Source of the DNA: Planctomycetota bacterium
GTDB taxonomy: Bacteria; Planctomycetota; OFTM77
Length of the DNA: 64,000 nt
Direction: 5' to 3'
Assembly: GCA_029260795.1 (NCBI GenBank)
Contig: JAJDCO010000015.1
Span: 62,001 to 126,000 of the forward strand
In this document: positions 17,983-29,233 of the stretch, in pieces
Layout: each line of letters starts with the position of its first letter
Numbering within the stretch: the first letter of the stretch is position 1
Position numbers and translations under genes: made by a program
The notes under the pieces: generated by a model
What the model saw: only the letters and a program-made list of their open reading frames with translations
Told to the model about the DNA's origin: nothing
Databases searched by the model: none

Positions 17983-18570
17983 TCAACCACTCCATCGTTC
18001 GATCAACCCGGCATCGATTCCAAATCCGTCGAGGGCCTTCGTCACAACATGGTCCACAAAGTGATCGACAGTCCGGGCTCCGGTGTACAGGGCAAGCATG
18101 GCAGGCACGATGCGCGCTCCCTGACGCGAAAGCCGGAGCAAGTTCTCGAGGTGGAGTGCACTCAGGGGGCTCTCCCGAGGTATGAGCACCAGGGGCCGAC
18201 GCTCCTTGAGAGTCACATCGGCGGCTCGCTCGAGCAAGTTGCTGGAGCTTCCGCTCGCCAGGCGGGCGAGAGTGCCCATGCTGCAGGGAGCGACGATCAT
18301 GCCTCGGCAAGGAAACGTGCCGCTGGCAGGTGCCGCGCCCACGTTGGCCTCACCATGCAGGGTCACGCGCTCGTCGTCGTGCCAAGGGAGGCCGCTCCGT
18401 CCCGAGATGCCGGCCTCGCGCGCGAGCACCTGCCAACCTCCTCGCGAGACGATGACCTGGGGACGCATATCGAGGCGGCACAGCGTCTCGACCAGGCGAA
18501 GTCCAATCTGGCAACCGCTCGCTCCACTGATTGCGACGACGATGTTGCGCTCACTCGGGGTGTCGGACAC
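17983..18570 (-). CDS. ubiX: UbiX-type flavin prenyltransferase
   Basis: This enzyme makes prenylated FMN, the cofactor of UbiD-type decarboxylases used in quinone synthesis. At 195 residues, it shows the flavin-binding NIVVAISGASGCQIGLRLVE (residues about 9-28), IVAPCSMGTLARLASGSSSN (about 91-110), RAADVTLKERRPLVLIPRE and the C-terminal DHFVDHVVTKALDGFGID. The start is GTG at 18570, one base after the CPBP gene stop. No ubiD lies in the window, so the partner decarboxylase must be elsewhere. Confidence 0.94.
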   Translation of the reverse strand: MSDTPSERNIVVAISGASGCQIGLRLVETLCRLDMRPQVIVSRGGWQVLAREAGISGRSGLPWHDDERVTLHGEANVGAAPASGTFPCRGMIVAPCSMGTLARLASGSSSNLLERAADVTLKERRPLVLIPRESPLSALHLENLLRLSRQGARIVPAMLALYTGARTVDHFVDHVVTKALDGFGIDAGLIERWSG

Positions 18571-18571
18571 T

Positions 18572-19321
18572 TCAGGCTCGGCTCAGGTAGAAGAAGACGT
18601 CATAGAAGGTGTGCGCGTAGACGGCTACCGCCAGGCCCCGCAGTGCGAACAGGGCTCCCAAGATCACTCCGCCCAGGAATCGGAAAGCGAATGAGGCGGT
18701 CTCCAAGCTGTCCGCTTCGGGCCCGATATAGTGGAAGGCCGAGAAGGCTGCCGCTGAAACGAGGATCGAGATCGCGGCCGCTCCGGGCGGCCTCAGACCC
18801 AGCCAGCGTGCCAAGACGAGGTAGACCCAGCTCAGGAGAATCAGCCGAAAGAAGATCTCCTCGTAGACACCCGCGCCCACCGACAGAATCAGGTCGATCA
18901 CCAGGTCCTCATCGCCCTCCGCCATCGACAGCGGAAGGATACCCTGGCGCAGCAGATTGACCACGGGCCCGAGCGTGACTCCGTAGAAGGCGGCCTCGAG
19001 CACCATGGGCGGGTAGTAGAGGCCCACTCGCACGCCGCGCCTCACCAAGACGATCATGGCCGCGAGGCAGGCGGCGAGGAAGGTCACGTTGAGAACCGGG
19101 ACACCATAGGGACCGAAGACTTCGAACAGCCCCTTGAAGAGGACATCCGCTCCATTGCGCCAGCGCGATCCCGAGACGATCAGACCGACCTCGTACAGCG
19201 CGACCAACGGGACGATGTAGAACAAGCCTAAGGCGAGCCCGCGTGATTCGCGCAGGTACGCGTTCAGCCCGCCCTGGCTCTCTCGAGCCGTCCTGTCCCC
19301 TCGCCTCCGCGGGTCACTCAT
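18572..19321 (-). CDS. CPBP family intramembrane glutamic protease
   Basis: This 249-residue multi-pass membrane protein is of the CPBP (Rce1/CAAX-processing-like) family. The paired catalytic motifs are GVYEEIFFRLI (EExxxR, about residues 152-162) and FSAFHYIG (FxxxH, about 192-199). A later motif-3-like segment is at GAXFALRGLAVAVYAHTFYD. In bacteria such proteases act in maturation or immunity, or as membrane regulators. Here the gene sits inside a quinone operon, 9 bp after ubiE and 1 bp before ubiX. The substrate is unknown; a role in processing a membrane partner of the same operon is only a guess. Confidence 0.88.
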   Translation of the reverse strand: MSDPRRRGDRTARESQGGLNAYLRESRGLALGLFYIVPLVALYEVGLIVSGSRWRNGADVLFKGLFEVFGPYGVPVLNVTFLAACLAAMIVLVRRGVRVGLYYPPMVLEAAFYGVTLGPVVNLLRQGILPLSMAEGDEDLVIDLILSVGAGVYEEIFFRLILLSWVYLVLARWLGLRPPGAAAISILVSAAAFSAFHYIGPEADSLETASFAFRFLGGVILGALFALRGLAVAVYAHTFYDVFFYLSRA

Positions 19322-19330
19322 CTGCCGAGC

Positions 19331-20095
19331 TCAGGTGACCCCGGCGGGTGTCGACGGGCTGGGCCGTTCGACACGGACCTGAGCGATCGGCTTCTCTGCC
19401 ACGTGGATCACCGTGATGCCCCACGTCAGCGGACGGATGACGACGTTCTCGAAGCCGACGGCCTCGAGCAGTCTCGTCAGCGTCTCCCGATCCGGGAACC
19501 GAGCCACCGATTCGGGGAGGTATCGATAGGCGTCGTCCGGGCTGCCGGACACCCACTGGCCGACCTGGGGGAGGAACCGGTGGAAGTAGAAGCGATACAG
19601 GTGGCGAAACCCCGCGGCCTTGGGCTCGCTGAATTCCAAGACCACGGCGCGACCGCCGGGAGTCAAGACGCGAAACATCTCCGCCAGCCCGCCGCTGAGG
19701 TCGGCGACGTTGCGGATGCCGAACCCGACGGTCACGACATCGAACGAGCCGTCGGCAAACGGCAATCGAAGACTGTCCGCCACTCCGAAGCGGGGCCCCT
19801 CATCCGGATGGGAGCGTCGCTGCCGCTTCTCTTCGGCGAGCTCGATCATCTCGGGGCAAAAGTCGGTTCCCACGATGGTCTCGAGCTCCGGATGGCTCTG
19901 AGCGAACTGCAGAGCGAGGTCGCCGGTTCCGGTACAGATGTCGAGCACACGCTCCTGCCCGGTCCGGACCTCGGCAGCACGAACGGCCGCTCGACGCCAA
20001 GCGACGTCGCGGCGCAGGCTGAGCAGCCGGTTGAGGAAGTCGTATCGCCGAGAGATCGCCGCAAACATGCGGCGGATCTTTGGCCCTTCGGGCAT
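19331..20095 (-). CDS. ubiE: Demethylmenaquinone methyltransferase / UbiE
   Basis: This SAM-dependent C-methyltransferase acts at a late step of menaquinone (and/or ubiquinone) synthesis. It is 254 residues from the ATG at 20095, which has GGAG seven bases upstream. The longer open frame to 20311 is rejected because the predicted -10 box lies on the alternative ATG at 20128. Motifs are MFAAISRRYDFLNRLLS at the N terminus, the SAM loop LDICTGTGDLAL (residues about 56-67), GTDFCPEMIELA, VGFGIRNVADLSGGLAEMFR and GGRAVVLEFSEP. It is the first gene of the minus-strand operon. Confidence 0.95.
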   Translation of the reverse strand: MPEGPKIRRMFAAISRRYDFLNRLLSLRRDVAWRRAAVRAAEVRTGQERVLDICTGTGDLALQFAQSHPELETIVGTDFCPEMIELAEEKRQRRSHPDEGPRFGVADSLRLPFADGSFDVVTVGFGIRNVADLSGGLAEMFRVLTPGGRAVVLEFSEPKAAGFRHLYRFYFHRFLPQVGQWVSGSPDDAYRYLPESVARFPDRETLTRLLEAVGFENVVIRPLTWGITVIHVAEKPIAQVRVERPSPSTPAGVT

Positions 20096-20127
20096 CTCGC
20101 ATCTCCGGGGGTCCGTTCGAAGGGGCA

Positions 20128-20156
20128 TTATTAATCGAGCCGGACGAGAGCGGCAA
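20128..20156 (-). promoter_or_regulatory. Sigma70-type promoter of the ubiE-mutL operon
   Basis: On the minus strand TTGCCG (20156-20151) and TAATAA (20133-20128) are separated by 17 bp. The start of transcription would fall near 20120, giving a leader of about 25 bases before the ubiE ATG. Confidence 0.65.
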
Positions 20157-20199
20157 GAGCGCCCTGGTTTCGCGGTGCTTGTGGGCGCTGCGATGGAAC

Positions 20200-20238
20200 C
20201 CGGAAAAGAAGAAGGCCCCCGCCGTTTGGCGAGGGCCT
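20200..20238 (-). terminator. Rho-independent terminator after the YVTN lipoprotein gene
   Basis: Read on the minus strand, AGGCCC-t-CGCC, loop AAAC, GGCG-g-GGGCCT (20238-20213) forms a long stem with one mismatch. It is followed by TTCTTCTTTTCC, a good T-rich tail. It lies about 40 bp past the stop at 20277 and just upstream of the ubiE promoter. Confidence 0.8.
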
Positions 20239-20276
20239 CTTCATCGAGTCGGTCGAGCGGTTCGAGACCGGGAGGC

Positions 20277-22907
20277 TTACTGCTCCCAGTAGTCGGCCAG
20301 GACGGTGACACCGGGCGTCACGACCTCACCGATCTTGTCGGCGAACTCCTGGTCGAAGATCTCGACGACACCGCGATCATAGCTCGCGATATACACCTTG
20401 GTCGGCGTATTGACCGGGATGGCTCCGCCGGGAACGAAACGCTTCTCGTCTTTCGAGTTGCTGACCGCGTTGCTCGGGCCGACGTTACCGCCACCGAAGA
20501 GGCAGCCCACGTTCGTCAGATTGTCGAACGCGATGTCAGCCGGAGGACCCGCAGTCTCGTAGGTCTGCAGAACGGTCCACTCCCGGGTCCGGAAGCCGGG
20601 CGTGCTGTTGAAGAAGCCCGGAGTCGGCGGGAAGGGAATGATTCCTTGCGGCGAGTTGGTGAGGGTCAGGCGAGACACGCGGCCGAGGCCCCGCGAATCG
20701 GTGTGACACACGAAAACGCCACTGCGCAGGTCATGCGGATCGAGCTGGAGCTTGCTGGCTCCGAAGAATCCCGTCACCTCGCCGAGCACGTCATCCGGCC
20801 CAACACCATTCGGCGCCGCCGGGCCCGACTCGAAGAGCGTGACCGAGTTGCCGCCAGCGTTGGAGATGTAACCGAAGTAGACGCCGCTGAAGTAGCCGAA
20901 GATGGACTGACGCGAAGAGAGCACGACGTCGTAGGGACGGTTGATCAGCGACGCCAGCGTCTTGCGGACCGTTTGGTCGTTGACGTTGATGATGCTGACG
21001 GTGTTCTCGAGGAAGTTGCAGACGAAGACGTCTTCGTTGTCCGGCTGGACGGCGATTCCTCGCGGACCCCGACCGACCGGCACCCGACTGAGCTCGGTGT
21101 GGATGGTCGACGACGACATCCGTGTGTCGACGATCGAGATGTCGGAGGTGCTGAAGTTGGAGACGTACAGCAGCTTCAAGTTCGGAGCAAAGGCGAGCTG
21201 CTCGGGATCCGGAGTCGCGATCGACTCGTAGATCGTGAAGAGATTCGAGTTCACGACCTGGATCGCCCGAGCGTTCTTGTCGACCACGTAGAGCAGGTTG
21301 CCGATCTGCTGACGCGACGAGTACGAGCAGGGAATCGTGGTCGCTGGCGCCGGGCCCGGGCCTCCGACCGTACAAGGCACCGGCTCGGCACCGGGGATGA
21401 ACGGGTTGGAGAGCGAGGTCGGCGGCGTCGAGAGTGCCGGAGGGTTCGGCGTCGGCGGATCCGAGATCGTATTGGTCGTGACACCGAAGCCACAGACCGC
21501 CGAAACGTGGAAGCCGGTCGCCGCATTCGGGTTGGTCTGGTCGAACTGCGGAACACCCATGAACGTGAAGCCGTCGATGAAGTTTCCGACATGGATGTCC
21601 GACACGGCACCGATGATCGGAGGACGTTGCAGGAACGGGCTGCCCGAGCTGTCGAGCACCAGGCTGTCGACGCCGTTCGAGCCGATGTTGATTCCGGACG
21701 GGTTGTCCGGCGTCGGTGCGCCCGTGGTCGCGCCACCCCCATTGAGATCGATCACACCCATTCCAGGGTTACCACCGATCGAGCCCCAGTAGATCGCTTC
21801 GGGAGAAACCGGAGCATTGACGAGCGCGGGACCGGTCGCGGTTCGGAAGGTGACGCTGGCCCGCTCGGTGAGCAGGTTGGCGAACAGATCCTCGACGGCG
21901 GCGCCCTGCGTGTCCTCGGGCTGGAAGACGTTGTAGGAGACGTCCGACAGTCCGGGAAGCGGGATGATCGGCTGGATGCGCCAGGTACAGAGATTGTGCG
22001 GGGAGAGCGAGTCGGCGTTCACCGGCAGCACCAGCGGACCGATGTTCAGCGTCGCCGTCGCGGGGTCGGAAGGCGGAATCCCCGACTGCGGGCCGAGGCC
22101 CGGCAGAATCGGCTCGGAAAAGGTCACGAACAGGTCACTGAAGATGTCGACGTTGTTCGAATTGTTCGCTGGAGAGATCGCAATCACGCGCGGCGGATAG
22201 ATGTCCGGCCCCACGCTCACGCCCGTGCAACCCTCAGTCGCGATCGGCTCGCCCGTAATCGAGCGCACCGTCTGGAACACGTTGATCGAGACCTGGCCGA
22301 TCGGGAAAGTCTCGAGAGTCCCGAGGTCGCCATCGGAGTCCGCGATGAAGAGGAAGACGTTGTCGCCGAGGTTCTGGGCCTCGGCCGGGAAACCGGGAAC
22401 GGCGTTGACGGTGCCGTCCGGCAGGCGCTCTGCGAAGACGTTCTCGACGATCTGACCGGTGGCTTCATCCAGTCGAAAGCCCTTGCCGTTGTGCATCGCC
22501 ACGCCCTTGACGATCTGACCGCTCGCATCGGTGATGGTGATCGCGCCCGTCAGGAATCCCTTCGGTCGCAGGATCGGATCGTCGTCGATGATGGAAGACT
22601 TCGAGACCGGTCCCGAGAAGGTGACCCGCAAGAAGTGATTGCCCGGCGTGCCGTCCGGAAGCTTTGCCTCGATCGGCCACGGCACCGGCGCAGCGATCAA
22701 CTGGCCTCCGACTCCGATTTCCAGCGGAGAGAGGCGGCCGAATCCGTTGCTGACCTCCTGGATGCTCACGTCATCCAGAGCCGCAAGGCCACCAGAACTG
22801 CCTCCGGTGTTACATGCGATCATCATCGTGGACAGGGCCACGAAGACGAGTACCGGACCCAGTCTCACGAACGGTGACCCGTCCCGAGTCACTGATCGAT
22901 CCTTCAT
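20277..22907 (-). CDS. Ig-like/YVTN beta-propeller lipoprotein
   Basis: This 876-residue exported lipoprotein has an N-terminal signal with a cysteine in ALSTMMIACNTGG (about residues 27-39). The N-terminal half contains SbsA-type Ig-like domains, for example PRVIAISPANNSNNVDIFSD and FVTFSEPILPG (around residues 235-270), and a similar block near VTFSGPVSKS. The C-terminal half (about residues 540-870) is a YncE/YVTN-type propeller with repeats such as LLYVSNFSTSDISIVD and DVFVCNFLENTVSIINV. It probably sits on the outer membrane or cell surface. Function is unknown; binding or adhesion is possible. AGGAGG lies upstream of the ATG. It is a single-gene transcript with its own terminator. Confidence 0.85.
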   Translation of the reverse strand: MKDRSVTRDGSPFVRLGPVLVFVALSTMMIACNTGGSSGGLAALDDVSIQEVSNGFGRLSPLEIGVGGQLIAAPVPWPIEAKLPDGTPGNHFLRVTFSGPVSKSSIIDDDPILRPKGFLTGAITITDASGQIVKGVAMHNGKGFRLDEATGQIVENVFAERLPDGTVNAVPGFPAEAQNLGDNVFLFIADSDGDLGTLETFPIGQVSINVFQTVRSITGEPIATEGCTGVSVGPDIYPPRVIAISPANNSNNVDIFSDLFVTFSEPILPGLGPQSGIPPSDPATATLNIGPLVLPVNADSLSPHNLCTWRIQPIIPLPGLSDVSYNVFQPEDTQGAAVEDLFANLLTERASVTFRTATGPALVNAPVSPEAIYWGSIGGNPGMGVIDLNGGGATTGAPTPDNPSGINIGSNGVDSLVLDSSGSPFLQRPPIIGAVSDIHVGNFIDGFTFMGVPQFDQTNPNAATGFHVSAVCGFGVTTNTISDPPTPNPPALSTPPTSLSNPFIPGAEPVPCTVGGPGPAPATTIPCSYSSRQQIGNLLYVVDKNARAIQVVNSNLFTIYESIATPDPEQLAFAPNLKLLYVSNFSTSDISIVDTRMSSSTIHTELSRVPVGRGPRGIAVQPDNEDVFVCNFLENTVSIINVNDQTVRKTLASLINRPYDVVLSSRQSIFGYFSGVYFGYISNAGGNSVTLFESGPAAPNGVGPDDVLGEVTGFFGASKLQLDPHDLRSGVFVCHTDSRGLGRVSRLTLTNSPQGIIPFPPTPGFFNSTPGFRTREWTVLQTYETAGPPADIAFDNLTNVGCLFGGGNVGPSNAVSNSKDEKRFVPGGAIPVNTPTKVYIASYDRGVVEIFDQEFADKIGEVVTPGVTVLADYWEQ

Positions 22908-23644
22908 CCTCTGTTCCTCCTCTTAGACATCCTGCCTGGGCCACTCTGCGAGGTCGTCTCGGAGAGTCGCTTACCCGATCCGGGATCCGGCATGTCCGGG
23001 AACCTGCCTGAATCCAACTTAATGCCACACCAGGCCCCGGACCGGGCTCGCGTTGTTTCTTGGCTCGTGCTCCCTCTCGTCAGGAGCCCAGTGGATCGAC
23101 GTTGTGGTGGTGCACCCACGTTTTGGAGCACCTCGCCCTGGTCAACGTCCGTCCATCCTGCACGCTCTGCCGAGAAAGCAAGGCGCGTACCGCAAGAAAA
23201 ACGCGTACCGGACAGAGACTCTAAACCTCGTTCAGATTGAGAATTAGTGACAACCTACGAATCGTTTCCGACGATCGGCTCGACGGGGCACGAGCGATTC
23301 TGCCCGTCCGCCTGTGTGCGCTTCCGCCCGAGGGCAGCCGGGCCAGTCGAAGGCGGCGCAATTCTACGGGGGCTGCCAGTGGCACACCACACCAAAACCC
23401 GGTGTTGCAAAGACCTACACGACCGCGAGCTGCCTCGCCTCCCCTCTCCACAACGAGCGCCGGTACGCCGGCTCTCCGGGCTTTCCCAGAAGGCTCGATC
23501 CGCGAACGGCGGGATCGATCCGTCGCTCGCATTCAATCCTCCGGATTGCTAAGCTCCACTCTCGGCTCGCACGCTGAGTGGGCGGCGGCGGCGAGCCCGA
23601 TGGGTCGTGCGCACCTCGGCCGCCCCTCCCCATTGGGAGACGGC
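22908..23644. other. Intergenic region between divergent lipoprotein and ruvB genes
   Basis: These 737 bp have no convincing gene; short open frames here lack ribosome-binding sites. An 18-bp-period direct repeat CGCGTACCG lies at 23184-23192 and 23202-23210, separated by an A-rich spacer. A small inverted repeat CAATCC-tcc-GGATTG lies near 23533-23547. I find no tmRNA, RNase P, SRP or tRNA signature on either strand. Both flanking genes must be transcribed from here, but I cannot place a promoter with confidence. Confidence 0.5.
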
Positions 23645-24676
23645 ATGGAACGTGTCTTCGACATGGCCCCGGACGACCGGGGCGCTGAGGCTTCGCTGCG
23701 ACCGAGCACGCTCGAGGAGTTCGTCGGGCAGGATCGCATCCGCAAGAACCTCCGGGTGTATATCGAAGCGGCTCGACGTCGCGGCGAGGCGTTGGACCAT
23801 CTGCTCTTCTCAGGGCTGCCGGGACTCGGCAAGACGACCCTCAGCCTGCTGATCGCCGCCGAGATGGGCACCGAGTTCAAGGCCTCGTCCGGACCGGCCC
23901 TCGAGAAGCCGGGCGATCTGGTCGGAATCCTGACCAATCTGAAGCGCGGTGACGTCTTCTTCATCGACGAGATCCACCGCCTGTCGCCCGTGGTCGAGGA
24001 GTACCTGTACTCCGCCATGGAGGACTTCAGCCTCGACCTGGTCATCGACCAAGGACCGAGCGCACGCTCGGTGAAGATCCACCTAGAGCGATTCACACTC
24101 GTCGGAGCAACGACCCGGGAAGGAATGCTGACCCAGCCGTTTCGAGCCCGCTTCGGCGTCCTCGAGAAGCTGGAGCCTTACCCCTGGGAGCAGCTGGTCG
24201 AGATTCTCGTCCGGTCGGCTCGTCTCCTCGAGATCGGGCTGGAGCCGTCGGCAGCCGAGCTCATCGCAAGACGAGCTCGCGGTACGCCCCGCATCGCCAA
24301 TCGTTTCCTTCGGAGGATCCGTGACGTCGCACAGGTCGAGGGAGTTCCCTCGATCCACGAGCAAGTGGCCCAACGCGGCCTGGCGATGATGGAGGTCGAC
24401 CCGTTGGGCTTGGAGGCCCTCGACCGCAAGCTCCTCGGCCTGATCGCCGATCTGGGCGGAGGGCCCGTCGGACTCAAGACGCTGGCCGTGTCCGTCGGCG
24501 AGGACGCCGGCACCATCGAAGACGTCTACGAGCCATTCCTGATCCAGCAGCAGTTCTTGATCAAGACTCCCCGAGGCCGAATGCTGACCGAGCAGGCCTA
24601 CCATTACCTTGGGCGCCGACTCCCCCCGCGTCCCACCTCTGGCGACCTTTACTCCTCGGAGTCGAGCACCCCATGA
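23645..24676 (+). CDS. ruvB: Holliday junction branch-migration helicase RuvB
   Basis: RuvB is the hexameric AAA+ motor that drives branch migration with RuvA. It is 343 residues from the ATG at 23645, which has GGGAGA six bases upstream. The open frame runs back to 23237, but RuvB families begin with the RPSTLEEFVGQ segment seen at residue about 18. Motifs are Walker A GLPGLGKTT (about 58-66), Walker B FFIDEIHRL (about 105-113), sensor I VGATTREGML, the arginine-finger RARFG region, and the C-terminal winged helix with QFLIKTPRGRMLTEQAY. ruvA and ruvC are not adjacent. The next gene starts 52 bp downstream. Confidence 0.97.
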   Translation: MERVFDMAPDDRGAEASLRPSTLEEFVGQDRIRKNLRVYIEAARRRGEALDHLLFSGLPGLGKTTLSLLIAAEMGTEFKASSGPALEKPGDLVGILTNLKRGDVFFIDEIHRLSPVVEEYLYSAMEDFSLDLVIDQGPSARSVKIHLERFTLVGATTREGMLTQPFRARFGVLEKLEPYPWEQLVEILVRSARLLEIGLEPSAAELIARRARGTPRIANRFLRRIRDVAQVEGVPSIHEQVAQRGLAMMEVDPLGLEALDRKLLGLIADLGGGPVGLKTLAVSVGEDAGTIEDVYEPFLIQQQFLIKTPRGRMLTEQAYHYLGRRLPPRPTSGDLYSSESSTP

Positions 24677-24728
24677 TTCGACGGCTTCGTCCGATTCGAT
24701 CCTCGAATCTCGATGCAGGAGGGAAAGC

Positions 24729-27135
<2,407 letters not shown>

Positions 27136-27193
27136 CGGACGCGAACCGAGACCGCCGGAAGAGCGGCCCGGTCCGCCTGGAGAAGCGTTGCGC

Positions 27194-28354
27194 TCAGTCG
27201 TTGGCGAGCACCTCGAGGTGCTCGATGTGGAACACACGGTAGGTGATACCGCCCGTGTTCCGAATCCGCCCACGAATCCCGACCAGGCGACCCCGGTAGT
27301 CTTCGAGTCGGAACTTCCCCTTTTGCCCGTGGCCCGACTTGCTCTGAAGGAAGTACTGCGTCTGTCCGCCTCGCACCAGCTGGAACGGGTAGATTGGCGT
27401 CGGTCCGACCAGTCCCTTGGGAACGGCCTCGACCCAACCGATGGCGTCGAAGCGCGAGGAGCGCTCGGGCTTCTCCGGCTCCTCCTCCTCGATCGATTCA
27501 ATCTCGTTGCGCTTCTCCTGAATCATGCGCTCGAGATCATCGCGCTCCCGCTTCAGCTCGCGCTGCTGACGAGCCTCTTGTTCCAGGCGCTCTCGGCTCG
27601 ACTCGAAGGCCTGAATGTCGGCCAACACCTGAACGGCGCTCTCGCGAACCGGACCGACCGAAGCTCCATCGCGAAGCGCTACCGCTTCTTGCCTCCAGCC
27701 CGAGAAGTCGACTCCTTCCGGGTTGGCGAGGGCTGCCGAGACGGCCGCCTGCAACTGGGCGAGCGCGTCGGCGCGACCGGTGGCCGCCTCGCGCTCGGCC
27801 GCGGCCTTCCGGGCCAATGGGCTCGACTCGCGCCAGCGGCGGTCACGGTCGGCGGCCGCCTTCTGAAGAGAGGCGGCGAGCCCTGCTCGCGTGCCGGCCT
27901 CGGCGACTTGTGCCTCTTCGATCCACGCCCGAGCACCGGGCGGCGACAAAACCTTCAGCCAATCGGACTCCCGATCGATGATCCGGAGGCGAGTGCCTCG
28001 TTGGACCCGCGTGATCGGGTAGTTGTTCTTCGAAGTGGCGACCGCGCGCAAGTTGACATTGTCGCCCAAGACTTCGCCCTGAGCATCGTTGCCAACCTGA
28101 ACGTAGTCACTGTGCACGTAGCACTCGAAGCCGCCCGGGACCTCGATCTCGAGCCAGCCTCCCAGACGCTCCTCGGTCACGACCAGCAGGGTGCCGGACT
28201 CGAGCGTCTCGGTCACCTTGTAGTTCTGGTTGGCCCCAGCTCGTAGCTCTGCGCGACCGGTCGTCTTGACGACTCGGTCGGCGTCTTGCGCGAGCGTCGG
28301 ACCGACCCACAATACGGCCACGAACCAACCGACCAGCAACCCCGTACCGCCCAT
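27194..28354 (-). CDS. Exported SH3-domain coiled-coil protein
   Basis: This 386-residue protein begins with a signal peptide (LLVGWFVAVLWVGPTLAQ, cleaved near residue 22). Two bacterial SH3-like domains follow: TTGRAELRAGANQNYKVTET through HSDYVQVG (about 30-87), and DNVNLRAVATSKNNYPITRV through ARAWIEEAQV (about 95-150). Next is a long coiled coil rich in Arg and Glu (about 155-300, including RELKRERDDLERMIQEKRNE) and a C-terminal OB-like segment (YRGRLVGIRGRI, about 355-366). SH3b domains of this type usually bind peptidoglycan or proteins in the periplasm. GGGAGG lies upstream of the ATG. Function is unknown. Confidence 0.82.
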   Translation of the reverse strand: MGGTGLLVGWFVAVLWVGPTLAQDADRVVKTTGRAELRAGANQNYKVTETLESGTLLVVTEERLGGWLEIEVPGGFECYVHSDYVQVGNDAQGEVLGDNVNLRAVATSKNNYPITRVQRGTRLRIIDRESDWLKVLSPPGARAWIEEAQVAEAGTRAGLAASLQKAAADRDRRWRESSPLARKAAAEREAATGRADALAQLQAAVSAALANPEGVDFSGWRQEAVALRDGASVGPVRESAVQVLADIQAFESSRERLEQEARQQRELKRERDDLERMIQEKRNEIESIEEEEPEKPERSSRFDAIGWVEAVPKGLVGPTPIYPFQLVRGGQTQYFLQSKSGHGQKGKFRLEDYRGRLVGIRGRIRNTGGITYRVFHIEHLEVLAND

Positions 28355-28525
28355 GTCATCCTCCCGTTGCCATGCCGTCGTTCCGGTGCTCTCCGCCCAG
28401 AGAGCCTCCCGAATCGCCGTGCACCAACTCCTGGCGATTGACGCCGCTGGCCGTGTGCACTAACGTCCGGTCGATCGGCATTATTGGGCATGCCGAGAGC
28501 CCGTGCAAAGGGAATTTCCCACTAC

Positions 28526-29233
28526 ATGATGCGATCGACTCCTGCGACTGCCCCCATCCTCGGTGGGATCGTCCTCGTTGGCCTCACGGGCCTCCTCGTC
28601 TGGACGACCGCCTGTGCGTCCAGGCCGGAACGTCCTCCGGCGGAGCGCATCGCCTCTCTTCCGTTCGGCCTCGACGACCTCGAACACCTCGCCACCCTCG
28701 CCGGACCGGGCGAAATCTCTTTTACGACTCGAGAAGACTCCGGAGACCGAACCGTTCTCCTCACGGTCGTGGATGCTCCCCCCCTGCGCGTGCGCCGTAC
28801 CGTCATCGATGCCGATCGCTATGGCGAATTCGTGCCCCAGGTGGTCGAATGCCGCGTCCTCTCCGCAGCTCCTCACTCGCTGCGCCTCGAGCTCGAGATC
28901 GAGGTGCCGCTCAGCAACTTCGTCTATCAGCTCGAGTACGACCTCAGTCGAGCCGAGACGGTCGGCGTATCTTGCCCGGAAGGGGCCTTCGCAGGGAGCC
29001 GTTGGCGATGGGATTTCCTTCCGCTCGATGAGGGTCGAAGCACGTTGCTCTGCTACTCGTCGGACTCTCGTATCGGAAACGACAACATGCTGCTCAATCA
29101 AATCCTCGCCTTTCATCCCGACATGGAAACCGGCTTCAGCTTCTCGTCCGGGCTCGCACTGATTCGGGCGATGAAGTCGGAGAGCGAAAGGGCCTTGGCA
29201 GAATCACCCTCCTCGGACGGAGGCGACTCATGA
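28526..29233 (+). CDS. START/polyketide-cyclase-like exported protein
   Basis: This 235-residue protein has an N-terminal hydrophobic segment (ILGGIVLVGLTGLLVWTT) that may be a membrane anchor or a weak lipobox (TTAC). It is followed by an SRPBCC/START-like domain: the VDAPPLRVRRTVIDADRYGE to FVPQVVECRVL stretch (about residues 75-105) is typical of COQ10-type lipid-binding folds. The start is the ATG at 28526; an in-frame ATG at 28484 exists. The stop overlaps the next small membrane protein gene (ATGA), so the two are coupled. A lipid or quinone ligand is possible but not shown. Confidence 0.72.
   Translation: MMRSTPATAPILGGIVLVGLTGLLVWTTACASRPERPPAERIASLPFGLDDLEHLATLAGPGEISFTTREDSGDRTVLLTVVDAPPLRVRRTVIDADRYGEFVPQVVECRVLSAAPHSLRLELEIEVPLSNFVYQLEYDLSRAETVGVSCPEGAFAGSRWRWDFLPLDEGRSTLLCYSSDSRIGNDNMLLNQILAFHPDMETGFSFSSGLALIRAMKSESERALAESPSSDGGDS

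Noticed and set aside
17062-18960. A 632-residue plus-strand frame over ubiA and ubiX
   Set aside because: The minus-strand genes have full family motifs; the plus frame is His/Arg/Asp-rich with no domain.
20126-20311. Longer start for ubiE
   Set aside because: The added sequence is unlike UbiE, and the predicted -10 box covers the next ATG at 20128. The ATG at 20095 has a good ribosome-binding site.
19938-22877. A 979-residue open frame on the plus strand opposite the YVTN lipoprotein gene
   Set aside because: It is highly Arg/Asp/Val-rich, has no domain, no ribosome-binding site and runs through promoter, terminator and ubiE. It is an antisense shadow of a high-GC gene.
22908-23644. A cyclic-di-GMP or other riboswitch upstream of the YVTN lipoprotein
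   Set aside because: I could not match any conserved riboswitch core in the region, only short inverted repeats.
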